From Laguncularia racemosa (Eukaryota; Streptophyta; Magnoliopsida; Myrtales; Combretaceae), in assembly GCA_037954665.1 (NCBI GenBank), contig JBBMOL010000012.1, positions 2,604,001 to 2,668,000 on the forward strand: a stretch of 64,000 nucleotides of DNA, given 5' to 3'. This document shows positions 25,139-37,440 of the stretch, in pieces. The translations under genes were made by a program, and so were the position numbers. The notes under the pieces were generated by a model. It did no database searches, was not told where the DNA came from, and saw nothing but the letters and a program-made list of their open reading frames with translations. Numbering within the stretch: position 1 is the first letter of the stretch; each line of letters begins with the position of its first letter.

Positions 25139-26213
25139 AGAACATATTGATAATCTTATCTCTTTTAGAAAAGCCATCAAGGTTTAAAAAGTTTAGGAAA
25201 ATATAAAAAAATAAAAAGAAGCAAAATTAATAGTCGTAATTTTTTTTATATATATATATTATAATTGTAACTAGATATATTGTAAAAGTGCCATCATATT
25301 TTATACTATAAGTTTGTTTGTTGAGTTATGTCTTGTTTTGGGTTCGGTAAAATGTTGCAATTTTCTAAAAGGACTCCCAAACAATTTTCTTCTACAATTT
25401 CAGTAATTTTCATAAAGATAAATTTCGTAATCTCTATGAGATTTGTAATAAATCTCTAGACTTCATAAATTTCCTTTTGAAGATAAATTTTGTAGTTCTA
25501 ATTTATATTTTGTGAATATCTGCATTCCCTATAAGATAAATTCCATAATTCTTGTAGTTTTCATAATAAGACTCCAAATTTCATACATGCAGCAATTTTT
25601 TTTTTTTAATTCTCCACTTTTATTTGTCTTGTGATTCTCTTGAATATTCTTTATTTCCCTTTAGATTTAAAATAACCCGACTCTCTATATATATACACCT
25701 TTGTGCATTTATATTGTTTCTATGTAATTCTTCTCTAATACATAATGATCATGAAACGTGCTTATAATTTTTAATTTTTCTTCAATTTCTCACAATATCA
25801 ATTTTGACATATTTTTCCTTCAATAATTGTAAGTTTTCTTAACATTTGTGTTTCTTTCCTTTCTTTTTTTTTTTTGTTGTTGTTCTTCTTCTTCTTTGGT
25901 AAATTTCCAATATTTGTTGATTGTAAATCTCCTAATAAATCTAATTCAGAATTAAACTTTAACATGTAGCTTTCTTTATTTCTAGTAAACGTACTAAGAA
26001 TTAGTAAGTCTCCTTATATGTTGCACTTTTTCTTCAATGATTGAGAATTTCCTTAAAAAAATTATAATGCTCACGGACTTTACAAAGTCAAAGAAAAATT
26101 ACAAATTTTTTTGGACAAATTTTCAGTATGTGGTTAATGTCCTTCGATTCAACAATTATCCTACTTTTGTAAGTTTCCTCCACGTCTACAATAAAACTAG
26201 TATTGGGGGTATA
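25139..26213. other. Spacer between the two TRIM copies
   Basis: AT-rich, with no gene, including repeated short phrases such as TTCATAA...AGATAAATTTCGTA around 25410-25560. Nothing else is identified. Confidence 0.4.
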
Positions 26214-27468
26214 TGTCATGAGATGGGAAGTCATCCTTTCTTTGAGTTCTCATACGATACTTGATCATCATTTTCTTCATCCATTTGCCTCATTTCTAAC
26301 AATGAGCCAACCTTTTTTTCCTATTTATCTAGGACTATTTTGAGTTCATTCTTCATTAAGGAGTGCCCTCATTAGCTTTGCCATAGTTCTTTTTATGTTT
26401 GAAGGGACTAATTTTCTCAATTAGTTTTGGACAGCTATGAACATCATTAGGAAAGCAGCATGACCTCCCATCTAGTCTACTCATGAGTGGCCAAACTCAC
26501 CTTCAAAGTACCTATATCCCTAGAAAAATTATTTTACTAATGCCACTTATAAGACTTTAAGCCCGAGTTGATCCCATCATATCTACTATGATGTCATGAA
26601 CTACGACATTCTCCCCTACCTAAATTCGTAACACCCTTGTCATAAGGTTAATTTCTTGCCACTACCCTTCCCTCCAAACAAATGCCACCCTCATCCACCT
26701 ATTGCAAACTCTACTCCAAGATCATCTTAACTAAGATTCTTGGGCTTCCACAACACTCCTCTCTTAGTCTCGCTTCTCTCCATATCCTCCGAGATTGCAT
26801 GTTGTTGAATTGCCTAACTATAGGATGGCCCACTAAAGTACCATTTTCTTTTGTTTTTCTCCTATATTGATTTGAAAAGGCCTTGTTATAAAGTCTTGAC
26901 TCATGACACAACTGCCTCTCTTTTGCAATGGTGTCCTCCACCTAGTGATCGCTCCTCCTCTCAAGCTTTATCCACACAAACTCTTTGTCAATAAGACTAT
27001 CCACATATTGATTATATTAGATACTATTTAGGTAGCTCATTGGGGTTAAAAACATTGCTTTGATACCACTTGTCATGGGGTAGGAAGTCATCCCCCTCCT
27101 TGAGTTCCCATGTGGTGCTTGACCTTCCTTTCCTTTATACATTTTACTCATTTCTAGACGATAAGTCAGTCTTTTCTTCTTGTTTACTTAGGACCATTCC
27201 AAGTCCATCCTTTATTTAGGAGTGCCCTTACTGGTTTTGCTATGGTCCCTCTTATGTTTGAGGGGATCAACCTTCTCAACTAATTTCAAGTAGTCATAAC
27301 TATTATTAGAAGAATAGTATCAACTTTTGATCAATTTGTTCATAGGTGGTTAAATCCACCTTTAAAGTACCCATACCTTTAGTATAAATTATCCTAGCAA
27401 TGTCACTCACAATACTATAATCTTAAGTTGATCCCTCTATATCCATGTTAATGTTATGGACCGTGACA
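26214..27468 (-). mobile_element. TRIM retrotransposon, copy 2
   Basis: Direct repeats at 26214-26608 (395 bp) and 27071-27468 (398 bp) flank a 462 bp interior. On the minus strand the 5' LTR begins TGTCACGGTCC and ends CCCCATGACA, i.e. TG...CA. It is followed by AGTGGTATCAAAGC (about 27057-27070), which contains a clear primer site for initiator-Met tRNA. No gag or pol is present. Internal similarity to copy 1 (CTCACTCC...CTCTCCATATCCTCCGAGATTGC versus the 24470s region) shows a shared family. A perfect target duplication was not found. Confidence 0.72.
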
Positions 27469-28156
27469 TGTACACTACACGAGTTCCAACTCTCCTTATA
27501 TGTTGTTATTGATTTAAAAACCATCATATATTCACATACAAGATGGTTTTTCATGAGATGATATGCCAATTAAAAGAGTTGTAACGTTTGAAAATATAAG
27601 AGCAAAACATTAATGTCAAACTTTGTATTATTTTTTATTAAATTATATTAAGGTTTCAATGATTCAAAAAGTCTTGCCATTTTGATAGAAAGAAAAGCCT
27701 CTTAAATAAAAGCTTTGGAAATTATATAAGATAAAAGAAACCTAAAAAAATTTATGAAATGCTCACATGGAATAAAAATGTCAACGTGAAATATTTGTTA
27801 AACGTCAAGGAGATTTTTTAAAAATATTTTCATGTATTTGTTATTTTAATGAAAATATGTAACCAGTTCTCAAAAAAAAAAAAAAAAGGTTTTTCATGCA
27901 TATCAATTAATGCCTCAAGATATTAGTTAATGGAAACACATAATATAAAAACCTATGATTGGGAGCATCGCAAACTAATATATTAAACACATAAATAGAA
28001 AGATACTATTTGTTAGGGATTGTAGTGGAGTGATGTTGTGCACAATAGTTCACTAGGTTGACACATCCGAAGCTAGTAGATGCAAAGTTAGTGCATGTAA
28101 AGCCAACCCACCTTAAGTTATAGAGGTAAAGTTAGAAGACAAGGAAGGATGCATGG
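27469..28156. other. Intergenic, AT-rich
   Basis: No gene or clear element. It ends with CATGG (28152-28156), the left target-site duplication of the adjacent retrotransposon. Confidence 0.5.
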
Positions 28157-28655
28157 TGTGACCATTTTTTGTAATCTATGTAAATAGGCGGGGGAACTCC
28201 TTTGCAATCTTAGCGTAGATATTTTATTGTATTTTATTTTACTTTATTTCTATTTTTGGAGGTGTTGCCTTCTTAACAAATGTAATGTCTTCTCCTACTA
28301 GAGCTAAGAATGCATATAAAGCTCTGGGTGAGGGTGTGAGTACTCTTCTGGATTGAAGCTCTTACTCACCACTTGACTGTCACGGTCAAGGCTTTCCCAA
28401 TTTACACAAACCCTACACACACTTTAGCTGTAGCAAGTCCCTTGTGAATATTAATAAAAGTGTATTCATATTCATTGATTCATGCTCGTGTCTCTATACT
28501 TATTGTTGCCTACATTGTGTTGCTTATTCCTTGATACACAGGTTTTTAGGCCCGATCGCCTTTAGAGTTACATGAAGGCTTACCTACTACCACAGAGGTG
28601 GGATAGTCAGTGTCACATAGTCTTAGTGCATCTGAGAACGCCCTGGACCGTGAAA
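28157..28655 (+). repeat. 5' LTR of the chromovirus
   Basis: 499 bp, beginning TGTGACC. It ends GACCGTGAAA where the 3' LTR ends GACCGTGACA, so the terminal CA has mutated. It is otherwise very similar to the 3' LTR, with a T-rich insertion near 28225-28250 absent from the 3' copy. Confidence 0.88.
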
Positions 28656-28695
28656 GTTGGTATCAAAGCTCAAGGTTAGTCTAGAGGGATCAACC

Positions 28696-29874
28696 ATGAC
28701 ACATAACGAGGATGTTACCCGAAGAGTTGAACAACTTGAGGGAGCCATGCAACGAATGGAACAGACTGTTAATGTTTTAGGCCCACTTGAGCGTAGAGTA
28801 AAGAGTCTTGAGGGGTTGGGACAAGAGATGGTGGAACTTTATGAAGAGTTTCGGGAAGTGGTAAATACGCTTAGAGATGAAATAAGGGCATCTGCTAATA
28901 GCTTAAAGAAAAGGATGAAGGATGACTATGCTACAGTGGAAGGTTCTGTAGAGGTAGCGAGGGGCCTCAAGGAGGAGTTTCATGAGGCAATTGAAAGGGC
29001 CATAGAAGAGCTGAAGGCCTAGATTGCTGTGTTAACCCGAGTTGTTGGAAATGCTCCAACTTACATTGTGGGACCAGCTAATCAAGTGAAAGTGCCTAAC
29101 CCAAGGGCATTTACTAGCATGAGAGACGCCAAACTACTAGAAAACTTCATCTTTGACATGGATCAGTACCTTGAGGCAATAGGGTTGACCGATGAGGAAA
29201 CAAAGGTGAAGACTGCAGTAAGGTTTCTAATTGATGATGCTAAGCTGTGGTGGCGAACCAAGTGGGGTCAAATCCAAGCGGGAGTGGCCCATGTGGATAC
29301 TTGGGAAGAGTTGAAGGCCGAATTGAGGGCTCAATTCTTTCTCGAGAATGTTGAGTATAATGCGAGAAAGAAGCTGCGTGAGCTGCGGCATACCGATGAC
29401 ATCAGGAAGTATGTCAAGGAGTTCTCGACATTGATGCTGGATATCTGATCCATGGGGGAATTGGATAAATTGTTCTATTTTCTGGAGGGTTTGAAGCCTT
29501 ATGCCGGAAATGAGTTGCAATGGCAAAGAGTAGGTACTCTTGTCGAGGCCCAAGCAGCGGCCGAACGCTTAATAGACTACACCCATGACAACAGGGGCAA
29601 GAGTGCCTCAACAAGCCAGGAGGGTGAAAAGTTTGGCAAGCTAGGCAAACCCAAAAGTGGGGGAGCCCCTAGTGCAAGTAGTAGCAGTAGCACGACAAAT
29701 CAAAAGAAGTCTTATGGCTATCAACAATCTTCAAAGAATGGGTCATTGAGCAGTGGCAAGAAGCCTTCATTTGCATGTTTCTTGTGCAATGGCCCGTACA
29801 AGGTAGCTGAATGCCCACACAAGGCAACCCTCAACACCATTGTTAAAAAGGTAGGGAGGGTTCAAGAAGACTAG
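28696..29874 (+). pseudogene. gag of the chromovirus, broken
   Basis: One reading frame with premature stops at 29020-29022 and 29446-29448, ending at TAG 29872-29874. It encodes an N-terminal coiled coil (RRVEQLEGAMQRMEQTV), a capsid-type retrotransposon gag domain (AKLWWRTKWGQ, LKAELRAQFF) and a C-terminal zinc-knuckle remnant (CFLCNGPYKVAEC). In that knuckle the expected His is Tyr, so metal binding is probably lost. The start ATG lies 27 nt past the primer site. Gag normally forms the virus-like particle that packages element RNA; this copy is not functional. Confidence 0.82.
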
Positions 29875-29884
29875 TTAGATTCTG

Positions 29885-32800
29885 ATGCAGCCTAGGATGG
29901 GAGCTCTACACATGTTATCGGCTGTTGAGAAGAGTCCCTTGGCTCGAAACAAGTCAGAGCATGAACTAATGTTTGTGAAGCTACATATTAATGACAAGAA
30001 TGCCAATGCTATGATAGATTTAGGGGCCACACACAACTTTATTGATGTGCCCAAGGCCCAGAGATTGGGGCTAGTGCTGATAGAGGATACTAGCCAGATT
30101 AAAGCGGTTAACTCCAAGGCCCGTCCGATTCGAGGGGTTGCCAAAAATGTGAAATTAAGGGTTGGAGATTGGAGTGGAAATCTCAACTTCACTGTTGCAC
30201 CCCTTGATGACTTTCGAATAGTCTTGGGGATAGATTTCCTAAGGAATGCTAGAGTTGCCCCAATACTCGCCACAGACTGCTTACTGTTCATGGGGATAAG
30301 CTATGTTGTATCCCAGTTCAGAGAGGGAAGGCAGGTACCGGGAACTTAGAAGAGAAGAATATCGGGGCCATGATGCTATCAACGCTCCAATTGAAGTAAG
30401 GGCTCCAACATCAAGAGCCCACATTTCTTGCTATCCTTTTAGAGAAGGAGGATAGAGAGAATGGTGAGATTCCGGAGGCAATCTAGAAAGTCCTAAAGGA
30501 GTTTAGTTCGGTCATACCAGACAAACTTCCGAATGCATTGCCTCCTAGACGATCGGTGGACCACGAGATTCAGTTGGTCCCAAGGGCCAAACCACTTGCC
30601 TATGCCCCTTATAGAATGTCGCCTCCTAAGCTTATGAGTTGAAGAAGCAATTGGATGAGTTATTGGAGGCGGGTTTCATCAGTCCCTCTAAAGCACCATT
30701 CGGGGCTCCCGTGCTATTTCAAAAGAAGCAGGATGGGAGTTTAAGATTGTGTATCGATTATCGAGCTCTCAACAAGCTTACAATGAGAAATCACTATCCT
30801 ATTCCTCTTATTGCTGACTTGTTTGATCAACTGAGTGGAGCCAAATACTTCACAAAACTGGATCTTCGCTCAGGCTATCATTAGGTTCGCATTGCTGAGG
30901 GTGATGAGCCTAAAACCACTTGCGTAACCTGATATGGGGCTTATGAGTTTCTGGTGATGCCCTTTGGTCTCACTAATGCTCCTGCAACATTTTGTACTTT
31001 AATGAATAACGTATTCCGTGATTATATGGATAAATTTGTTGTTGTCTATCTAGACGACATTGTTGTGTTTAGCAGGACAGTAGAGGACCACGTGAAACAC
31101 CTGCAAATGGTCTTTCAGAAACTTCTAGAGAACCATTTGTATGTGAAGCAGGAGAAGTGTGCCTTTGCCTAGAAACGCATTAACTTCCTTGGGCATGTTA
31201 TTGAGGAAGGACAAATCTAAATGGATGGGGTAAAGGTGGAAGCTATCAAAGAGTGGCCAGTTCTAAGAAGCCTTACAGAGTTACGCTCTTTTCTGGGACT
31301 AGCCAATTACTACAGACAGTTTATAGAGGGGTACTCCCGAATAGTTTCACCCCTCACTAACCTCTTAAAGAAGGACCAGGTGTGGTTTTAGAATGGAGAT
31401 TGTTAGGCAACCTTTGAAGAGTTGAAGCGGGTAGTGATTGAGGAGCTTGTCCTCGCCCTTCCTGACATCTCCAAACTATTCGAAGTCCATACGGATGCCT
31501 CGAACATTGCGTTAGGTGGAGTTTTGATGCAAGGGGGCCATCCTGTCGCATATGAGAGCTGAAAGTTGAATGCCACAAAGCGGCGATACTCGACACAAGA
31601 GAAAGAGTTGATGGAAATTGTGCATTGCCTTAGAACTTGGAAACATTACCTCTTAGGATCCAAGTTCCTTGTGAAGACAGATAATTCTGCAGCCAGCCAT
31701 ATTTTAACTCAACCTAAGCTCTCTGCAAAACAAGCTAGATGGCAGGAGTTCCTTGCTGAATTTGATATGGAGATTGAGTATCGAAGTGGCTGGACTAATC
31801 AGGTTGCAGATGCACTGAGTAGAAGAGTAGATTTGGCATCATTGGCCCAAATTGCTCAACAATCTGCGAGTCGAGTTTCCACCACCATCCAGGAGTAGAT
31901 AAGGGAACACTTAGGCCAAGACTTGTTGGCTAAGAGCTTGTGGAAGTTGATCGAGGAGGGCAAGACTCGTAGATTCTAGATTAAAGGTGATCTAATCTAT
32001 ACAAAGGGTCATCGCTTGTATGTTCCAAAGTCTGGAAACTTAAGGAGGGCGTTCATGAAGGAATGTCATGATATTTTGTGGGCTGGTCATCCAGGTTGGC
32101 AGAGGATGATAAGCTTGTTAAAGCAGGTTTATTACTGGTCAGATGTGAAGAAAGATGTGATGAGTTACACCCAGATATGCTTAACTTGTTAACAAGACAA
32201 GGTGGAGAGGCAGAAACCTGCAGGGTTGTTAGAACCCCTTCTGGTGCCATCTCGACCATAGGAGAGTGTTTCCATGGACTTTATTACTTCCTTACCAAAA
32301 GTGGGAGAACATTCAACTATTTTTGTTATTATTGACAGGTTTTCAAAGTATTCTACCTTCATCCCGACTACAAAGAGTTCCAATGCCATCGAGACAGCTC
32401 ATCTATTTTTCAAGCATGTGGTGAAATTTTGGGGAGTGCCCCAAAATATTGTGACTGATCGGGATGCTTGATTCACAGGGAAGTTCTAGACTGAATTGTT
32501 CAACATCTTAGGGTTTGAACTCAGTATGACCTCCAATTATCATCCCCAAAGTGATGGGCAAACTGAGCAGTTCAACGGTATGCTGGAGGAATATTTACGG
32601 CATTTCGTAAATGCCAATCAATTGAATTAGGTGGAATTGCTAGATGTCGCCCAGTTCTATTTCAACATCTAGCGGAGCTCTTCCTCCAACAAGAGCCCTA
32701 TGGAGATCATCATGGGTCAGCAACCACTGTTACCCTACACAGTGGCAACACCTTATACAGGAAGATGCCCGAGAGCTTATCAGTTCTCCAGAGATTGGAA

Positions 32801-33340
32801 GCAGAACTCTAAAGTGGCCAAGATATATCTTGAGAAGGCTTCCAAACGCATGAAGAAATGGGCAGATTAAAAGCGCAAGCCTAGAGAATTCAATGTTAGA
32901 GATCAAGTCCTCATTAAGATCCTTCTAGAGCAAGTCAGATCGCTGAGGAACAAGGATAGGAGACTGATTCAGAAATATATTGGTCCAGTTCCTATCATTG
33001 CAAGGATCAGAAGAGCAGCTTATAAGATCGAGCCACCAGGTTAGTTGAAGGTGCACCCTGTCTTCCAAGTCAGTGCCCTAAAGCCATATTTTGTTGATTT
33101 AGAGGATTCATCCCGCAACAAGTCGAAGCAGCTGAACATTAAGATCCCATTCAACGTGAGTCAAGCTATCGAAGACATCTTGCTGAAAGGAGTGTTGTAG
33201 ATCCAACCACTAAGGTATAATACAAGGAGTATTTAGTTAAGTGGAGAGATCATGGAGAGGAAGACAATAGCTGGGAGATAGAAGAAGACCTCAAGCCTCT
33301 ATTACAGAGGGAGATAGTAAAAAAAAGGAAACATCAAGCA
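29885..33340 (+). pseudogene. pol of the chromovirus, multiply broken
   Basis: In order: aspartic protease (MIDLGATHNF, where the usual D-T/S-G-A triad reads DLGA), reverse transcriptase (CIDYRALNK; MPFGLTNAPATF; the catalytic YLDD is intact near 31047), RNase H (VHTDASNIALGGVL; ADALSRR), integrase (zinc-binding and catalytic regions, VSMDFITSLPK and NYHPQSDGQTEQFNG) and a chromodomain (EYLVKWRDHGEEDNSWE, about 33225-33285). At least fifteen premature stops interrupt it, for example at 30882, 31170, 31896 and 32469, and there are frame disturbances around 30350-30640. It cannot produce active enzyme. Confidence 0.85.
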
Positions 33341-33398
33341 ATCGGGTCAAGCTTTAACACCTATTGACGAGGAAGTCAATATATTAAGTGGGGGAGGG

Positions 33399-33428
33399 TG
33401 TGACCATTTTTTGTAATCTATGTAAATA

Positions 33429-33459
<31 letters not shown>

Positions 33460-33909
33460 ACTCTTTTGCAATCTTAGCATAGATATTTTATTTTTCTTTA
33501 TTTCTATTTTTGGAGGTGTTGCCTTCTCAACAAATATAATGTCTTCTCCTACTAGAGCTAGGAATGCATATAAAGCTCTAGGTGGGGGTGTGAGTACTCT
33601 TCTGGATTGAAGCTCTTACTCACCACTTGACTGTCACAGTCAGGGCTTTCCCAGTTTACACAAACCTTACACACACTTTAGCTATAGCAAGTCCCTTGTG
33701 AATATTAATAAAAGTATATTTATATTCATTGATTCCTGCCCGTGTCTCTTTACTTATTGTTGCCTACATTGTGTTGCTTATTCCTTGATACACAGGTTTT
33801 TAGGCCCGATTTCTTTTAGAGTTACGTGAAGGCTTGTCTACTACCACAGAGGTAGGATAGTCGGCGCTGCACAGTCTTAGTGCATCTGAGAATGCCCCGG
33901 ACCGTGACA
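33399..33909 (+). repeat. 3' LTR of the chromovirus
   Basis: 511 bp, TGTGACC...GTGACA. It differs from the 5' LTR chiefly by an uninterrupted run of 30 G at 33429-33458, where the 5' LTR has GGCGGGGG. Confidence 0.9.
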
Positions 33910-33914
33910 CATGG

Positions 33915-36762
33915 CAAGGGTTGTCATTAGGTGGTTATGCCAAACAAATCCCTATCTTCTATGCTAAGCTCTACCTTCAATCCTACAAATGCGAGCACAT
34001 TAGTGCCATGTATTCCCTATTAGCCATACGACTTGATAGGTGCTTAATTGGTTATGTTTATTAAGGAAGATTTATAGTGTTTCCTTAGAATATTGGTATG
34101 TCTTTAAAGAATTTGATATTTAATTTAGTAATATTTTGATTTCAGGGTTTTGAGGAGTTATTGAGTTGAAAGGAGGAAAATAAATCAAAATTTACTCAAT
34201 TCGGAACTAAAATGAAAAATTTTGTGTTTTGGAAGATAGACACAAATAACAAACATGATCATGTCAAGATTAGGTTAAATTGGAAGCTTAAAGAAATTAA
34301 TTATGAGAGTTACATGGGACTAAGACATGACCATGTCTAAAGGTCATGTACCTCTAAGTGAAAATTAATTTTCTAAACATGGTCATGTTGATTTGGGCAT
34401 GTTAGTAGACATAGCCAATAGACACAATCGTGTCTAGATCGTGTCGACATCAACTTCTAATTTCCAAATGATGTTTGAAAGTTGAAGATTTGACATGGCA
34501 TGAAGCATGACTATGTTGTCATTAAAATAGGGTTTCTAGACAATTGTTCTATAAAGAGAAGAGTGGACATAAGCTCATATCTTTGGGACTTGAATTTTGG
34601 GGTTTTTCACTTCAAGATTGGAGTTTTGTTTTTGAATCTTTTGACGATGTATAATTTTACATTATTGAAGGGTTCTACTTTCATCATGTTTAGAGCTTAA
34701 TTCTTCTAGCATCTAAATTTATGGATCCTAAGATTATCATGTGAGTGGTTCTTATTTTAATTTCAATGCAGTTTTCAATGTCTTAATTCAATTATGTGTG
34801 CTCAATTTGTTTAAATTGATATTTCTAGAGTATTAATTTAATTATTTGATATTATGTATTATAATTAAGAAGTATAATATGTAATTAGATCTCAACATGA
34901 TTAAAAAGAATTTTATGTAATCTTAAAGATAAGTTACATCTAATCATGTGAGTAGTTCTTATTTTAATTTCAATGCAGTTTTCAATGTCTTAATTCAATT
35001 ATGTGTGCTCAATTTGTTTAAATTGATATTTCTAGAGTATTAATTTAATTATTTGATATTATGCATTATAATTAAGAAATATAATATGTAATTAGATCTC
35101 AACATGATTAAAAAGAATTTTATGTAATCTTAAAGATAAATTATGTGATTCTTCTCGACTTGATTTGAGAATTTATTATTCTTTAATGCAATATTGGAAA
35201 TAAGGTATTATGAAAAGATTCAAATAAGAATTTTCGAGATTAAGGTTAATAGACTTGAGAAAGTTATTGATTTAAGTGAGAAATTCTCTCGGTTAATGAA
35301 ATTGAAGATGAAATTGGATAATTTTTATTAATGTCACATGAGAAATCCTTTGGGAAGTAAGATCTAGATACTTGTGTTGCACTCTTGAAGTTAATTTTAA
35401 ATGTTTTTTGCTCTTATCATTTTTAATTGAGTTCTTTAGTTAATTAAGTTGCATTTAGTTTAATTAATTTCTTAATTTTATCATTTATGTAATAAGATAT
35501 AAGTTAATATTAATACTTGTAATCTATATCAGATGACATTCATATTTAATTCATTATATTACGAAATTGATAGGTATATTTATCTTACATCAAAGTCTCA
35601 TGGAAATAAATGAATAGTGAATATTTCGATATTGTTTCTTTATGATACTCCATTCTGTCTCTTAAATTGATTTCTCTTGACTTAACTGATTTCTTGAAAG
35701 AGGCATTTTGACTTACTAGACATGCAACGATGTGACATAATTTTATCTTTTTACTTAGTGAAGTCTAATATCTTCTTAAACCACCATCATAGCATAACAC
35801 ATCACAGGCTTCATATATGTGATTTTTTGATACCGATATGTGCAAGAATTCTACTAAATTTGCATAATTGTTATGTGTCTTTAGGGCAAATTAGACTTAC
35901 ACATAAGAAGGTACATATACAACTTTGTATGCCATCCTTGCGCTCTAACGGCACGTTTAGTTGAATGTAATAATTATTCAATTACAAGTTTATTATGTGT
36001 GGAATAGCTATTACATTATTTACTTTACGGAATAGCAATTTGTACGAAATCGCAATTCCACAAAATCCCAAATCGCCATTCCCTCCTCCATTCCCAGTAA
36101 TAGCAATTTAGTGATAAACACATTACAACTGTGATAGACATTTAGTGACTTCAACCCTTTTCCTCCTATCGCCATCGGTCGCCCATCATCAGTTTGAACA
36201 TCGATCGACCTATTGCCGGTGGAAATGTCGGTCCTCGTGTAGCCTCAATCGTGCATTTGCCATCTTTGTTGTCCTCGATGTGGTCAGCCATCGTCATCGT
36301 CCTCATGCAGCCTTGCTCGTCCCTCGCCATTGTGGATCCAATTGAACTTCCAACTGCTAACTTCCACTTGATCTCCCTTCTCCTCATTTGTAAAGGTGGT
36401 ACCTCCATAACCAACTGAGAATGTCTATGTGGAGATGCTAAACATATAGGGTGATACTTGATTTGTTAATGTCAATTTGCTGTTTGCTTCAAAATTAGCA
36501 CACAACAGCACAACCCCTGATCTCTTATCTAATGTTGCAACATTATTAAAATTCACTGTAATGTGTTGTCACCTGCAAGAATTGTGATTTCAAAAGGAGC
36601 ACCTAAGCTCACATTAGTAACAACATTATCGGCTAGGAGGCTTAATACTATAGAAATGAGTTGGTAGCCCGATAGATCATAGTTGGAGTAGTATAAGGAA
36701 AACCGATTATTTCCAATGTTATGTCTCACTAAACTCTCTTTGCACATGGATGTAGAATTGAT
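33915..36762. other. Intergenic with repeat relics
   Basis: 34315-34460 holds diverged copies of the ACATGACCATGT...GGTCATGT hairpin motif also seen at 9.3-9.6 kb. A 207 bp tandem duplication is listed separately. 35950-36075 resembles the MITE of intron 7 of the Sel1-repeat gene (GGAATAGCTATT phrases). 36145-36420 is open in more than one frame for about 70-80 codons but has no recognised motif. Confidence 0.4.
34741..35148. repeat. 207 bp tandem duplication
   Basis: The sequence starting GTGAGTGGTTCTTATTTTAA at 34741 recurs as GTGAGTAGTTCTTATTTTAA at 34948, and the two copies stay nearly identical for about 190 bp, through AATCTTAAAGATAA. The few differences imply a recent duplication. There is no coding potential. 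Confidence 0.85.
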
Positions 36763-37029
36763 ATGGTCCCTTCAAAATTAGACCCCTTTAGGAAGTATGT
36801 AGAAGAACGCCTAGGTAAAGGTCGATGGATATGCACTTTCTATAGGAAGGAATATATGGGACATGCTTCCAGGATAAAAGTTCACTTGAGTCAAGTGAAG
36901 AACCGAGGTGTTGAAATTTGTGATCAAGTTAATGAAAGTGTGAAGGAGAAAGCTCTAAGAGCACTTAATAAAAAAGTACCAAATAAGGAACAACACGTAG
37001 TTGAAGAAACAACCCAACGGAATGATTGA
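36763..37029 (+). pseudogene. hAT transposase fragment (BED-type zinc finger)
   Basis: An 88-codon open frame whose first two thirds match the N-terminal BED region of plant hAT-type proteins: DPFRKYVEERLGKGRW, then a finger remnant (CTFYRKEY), then HASRIKVHLSQVKNRGVEIC. The second finger Cys is Tyr, and no catalytic domain or dimerisation domain follows. It ends about 600 bp upstream of the Alba gene. It is most simply a truncated transposon relic; a domesticated short protein is possible but unsupported. Confidence 0.6.
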
Positions 37030-37432
37030 GGAATTGGATCTGAGAACAATCCGAGTGTTCATCCTTCATCCAATTACAACTGCTTGCAAGATAATTAGCT
37101 TGTGTACGACCAGAATTAGACTAGAGAACCTTCACATCCTGTAGTACTTGTAGCCTCATCAGTCCTAATTGAGAACAATGAACATAATCTAACAATGTCA
37201 CAACAAGCTGATCCACTTTTTGACTCATTTTTCCAGCAATTTAGAAGAAAATGCAATGATTGGTATCATTTTTCCGTTCAGCCAAGTAAACGGAACATAA
37301 ATATAAACCCAATTGCTAAAATGGCATGTAGTGCGGCCCTAGTGCGAAACTCGATGTAATTGCATGCCGGTCATACTCGAAGTAACTGCAAAAATTCGGG
37401 GTTAAACCGGACACTTCACTACACATGCCCAA
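37030..37432. other. Spacer between the hAT fragment and the Alba promoter
   Basis: No ORF or clear repeat. It presumably contains distal promoter sequence of the Alba gene and decayed hAT sequence. Confidence 0.35.
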
Positions 37433-37440
37433 TATATAAA
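37433..37440 (+). promoter_or_regulatory. Probable TATA box of the Alba gene
   Basis: TATATAAA followed by AGGC, 190 bp upstream of the ATG. The sequence after it becomes CT-rich (GTCTCTCTCC near 37492), typical of a plant leader. Confidence 0.6.

Larger units (their letters stand above)
28157..33909 (+). mobile_element. Complete but decayed Ty3/Gypsy chromovirus
   Basis: A full LTR retrotransposon of 5753 bp: LTRs, primer site TGGTATCAAAGC (28658-28669, initiator-Met tRNA), gag, protease, reverse transcriptase, RNase H, integrase, a C-terminal chromodomain, and a purine tract (AAGTGGGGGAGGG, ending 33398). The flanks are CATGG on both sides (28152-28156 and 33910-33914), a perfect 5 bp target duplication, so the insertion is intact at both ends. 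The domain order RT-RH-IN plus chromodomain places it in the chromoviruses; the exact clade (Galadriel/Tekay/CRM) is not decided. Many in-frame stops make it non-autonomous. Confidence 0.92.

Noticed and set aside
36145..36418. Overlapping 66-82 codon frames on both strands
   Set aside because: No recognisable domain, no start context and no splice partners. It is locally GC-richer DNA that stays open by chance.
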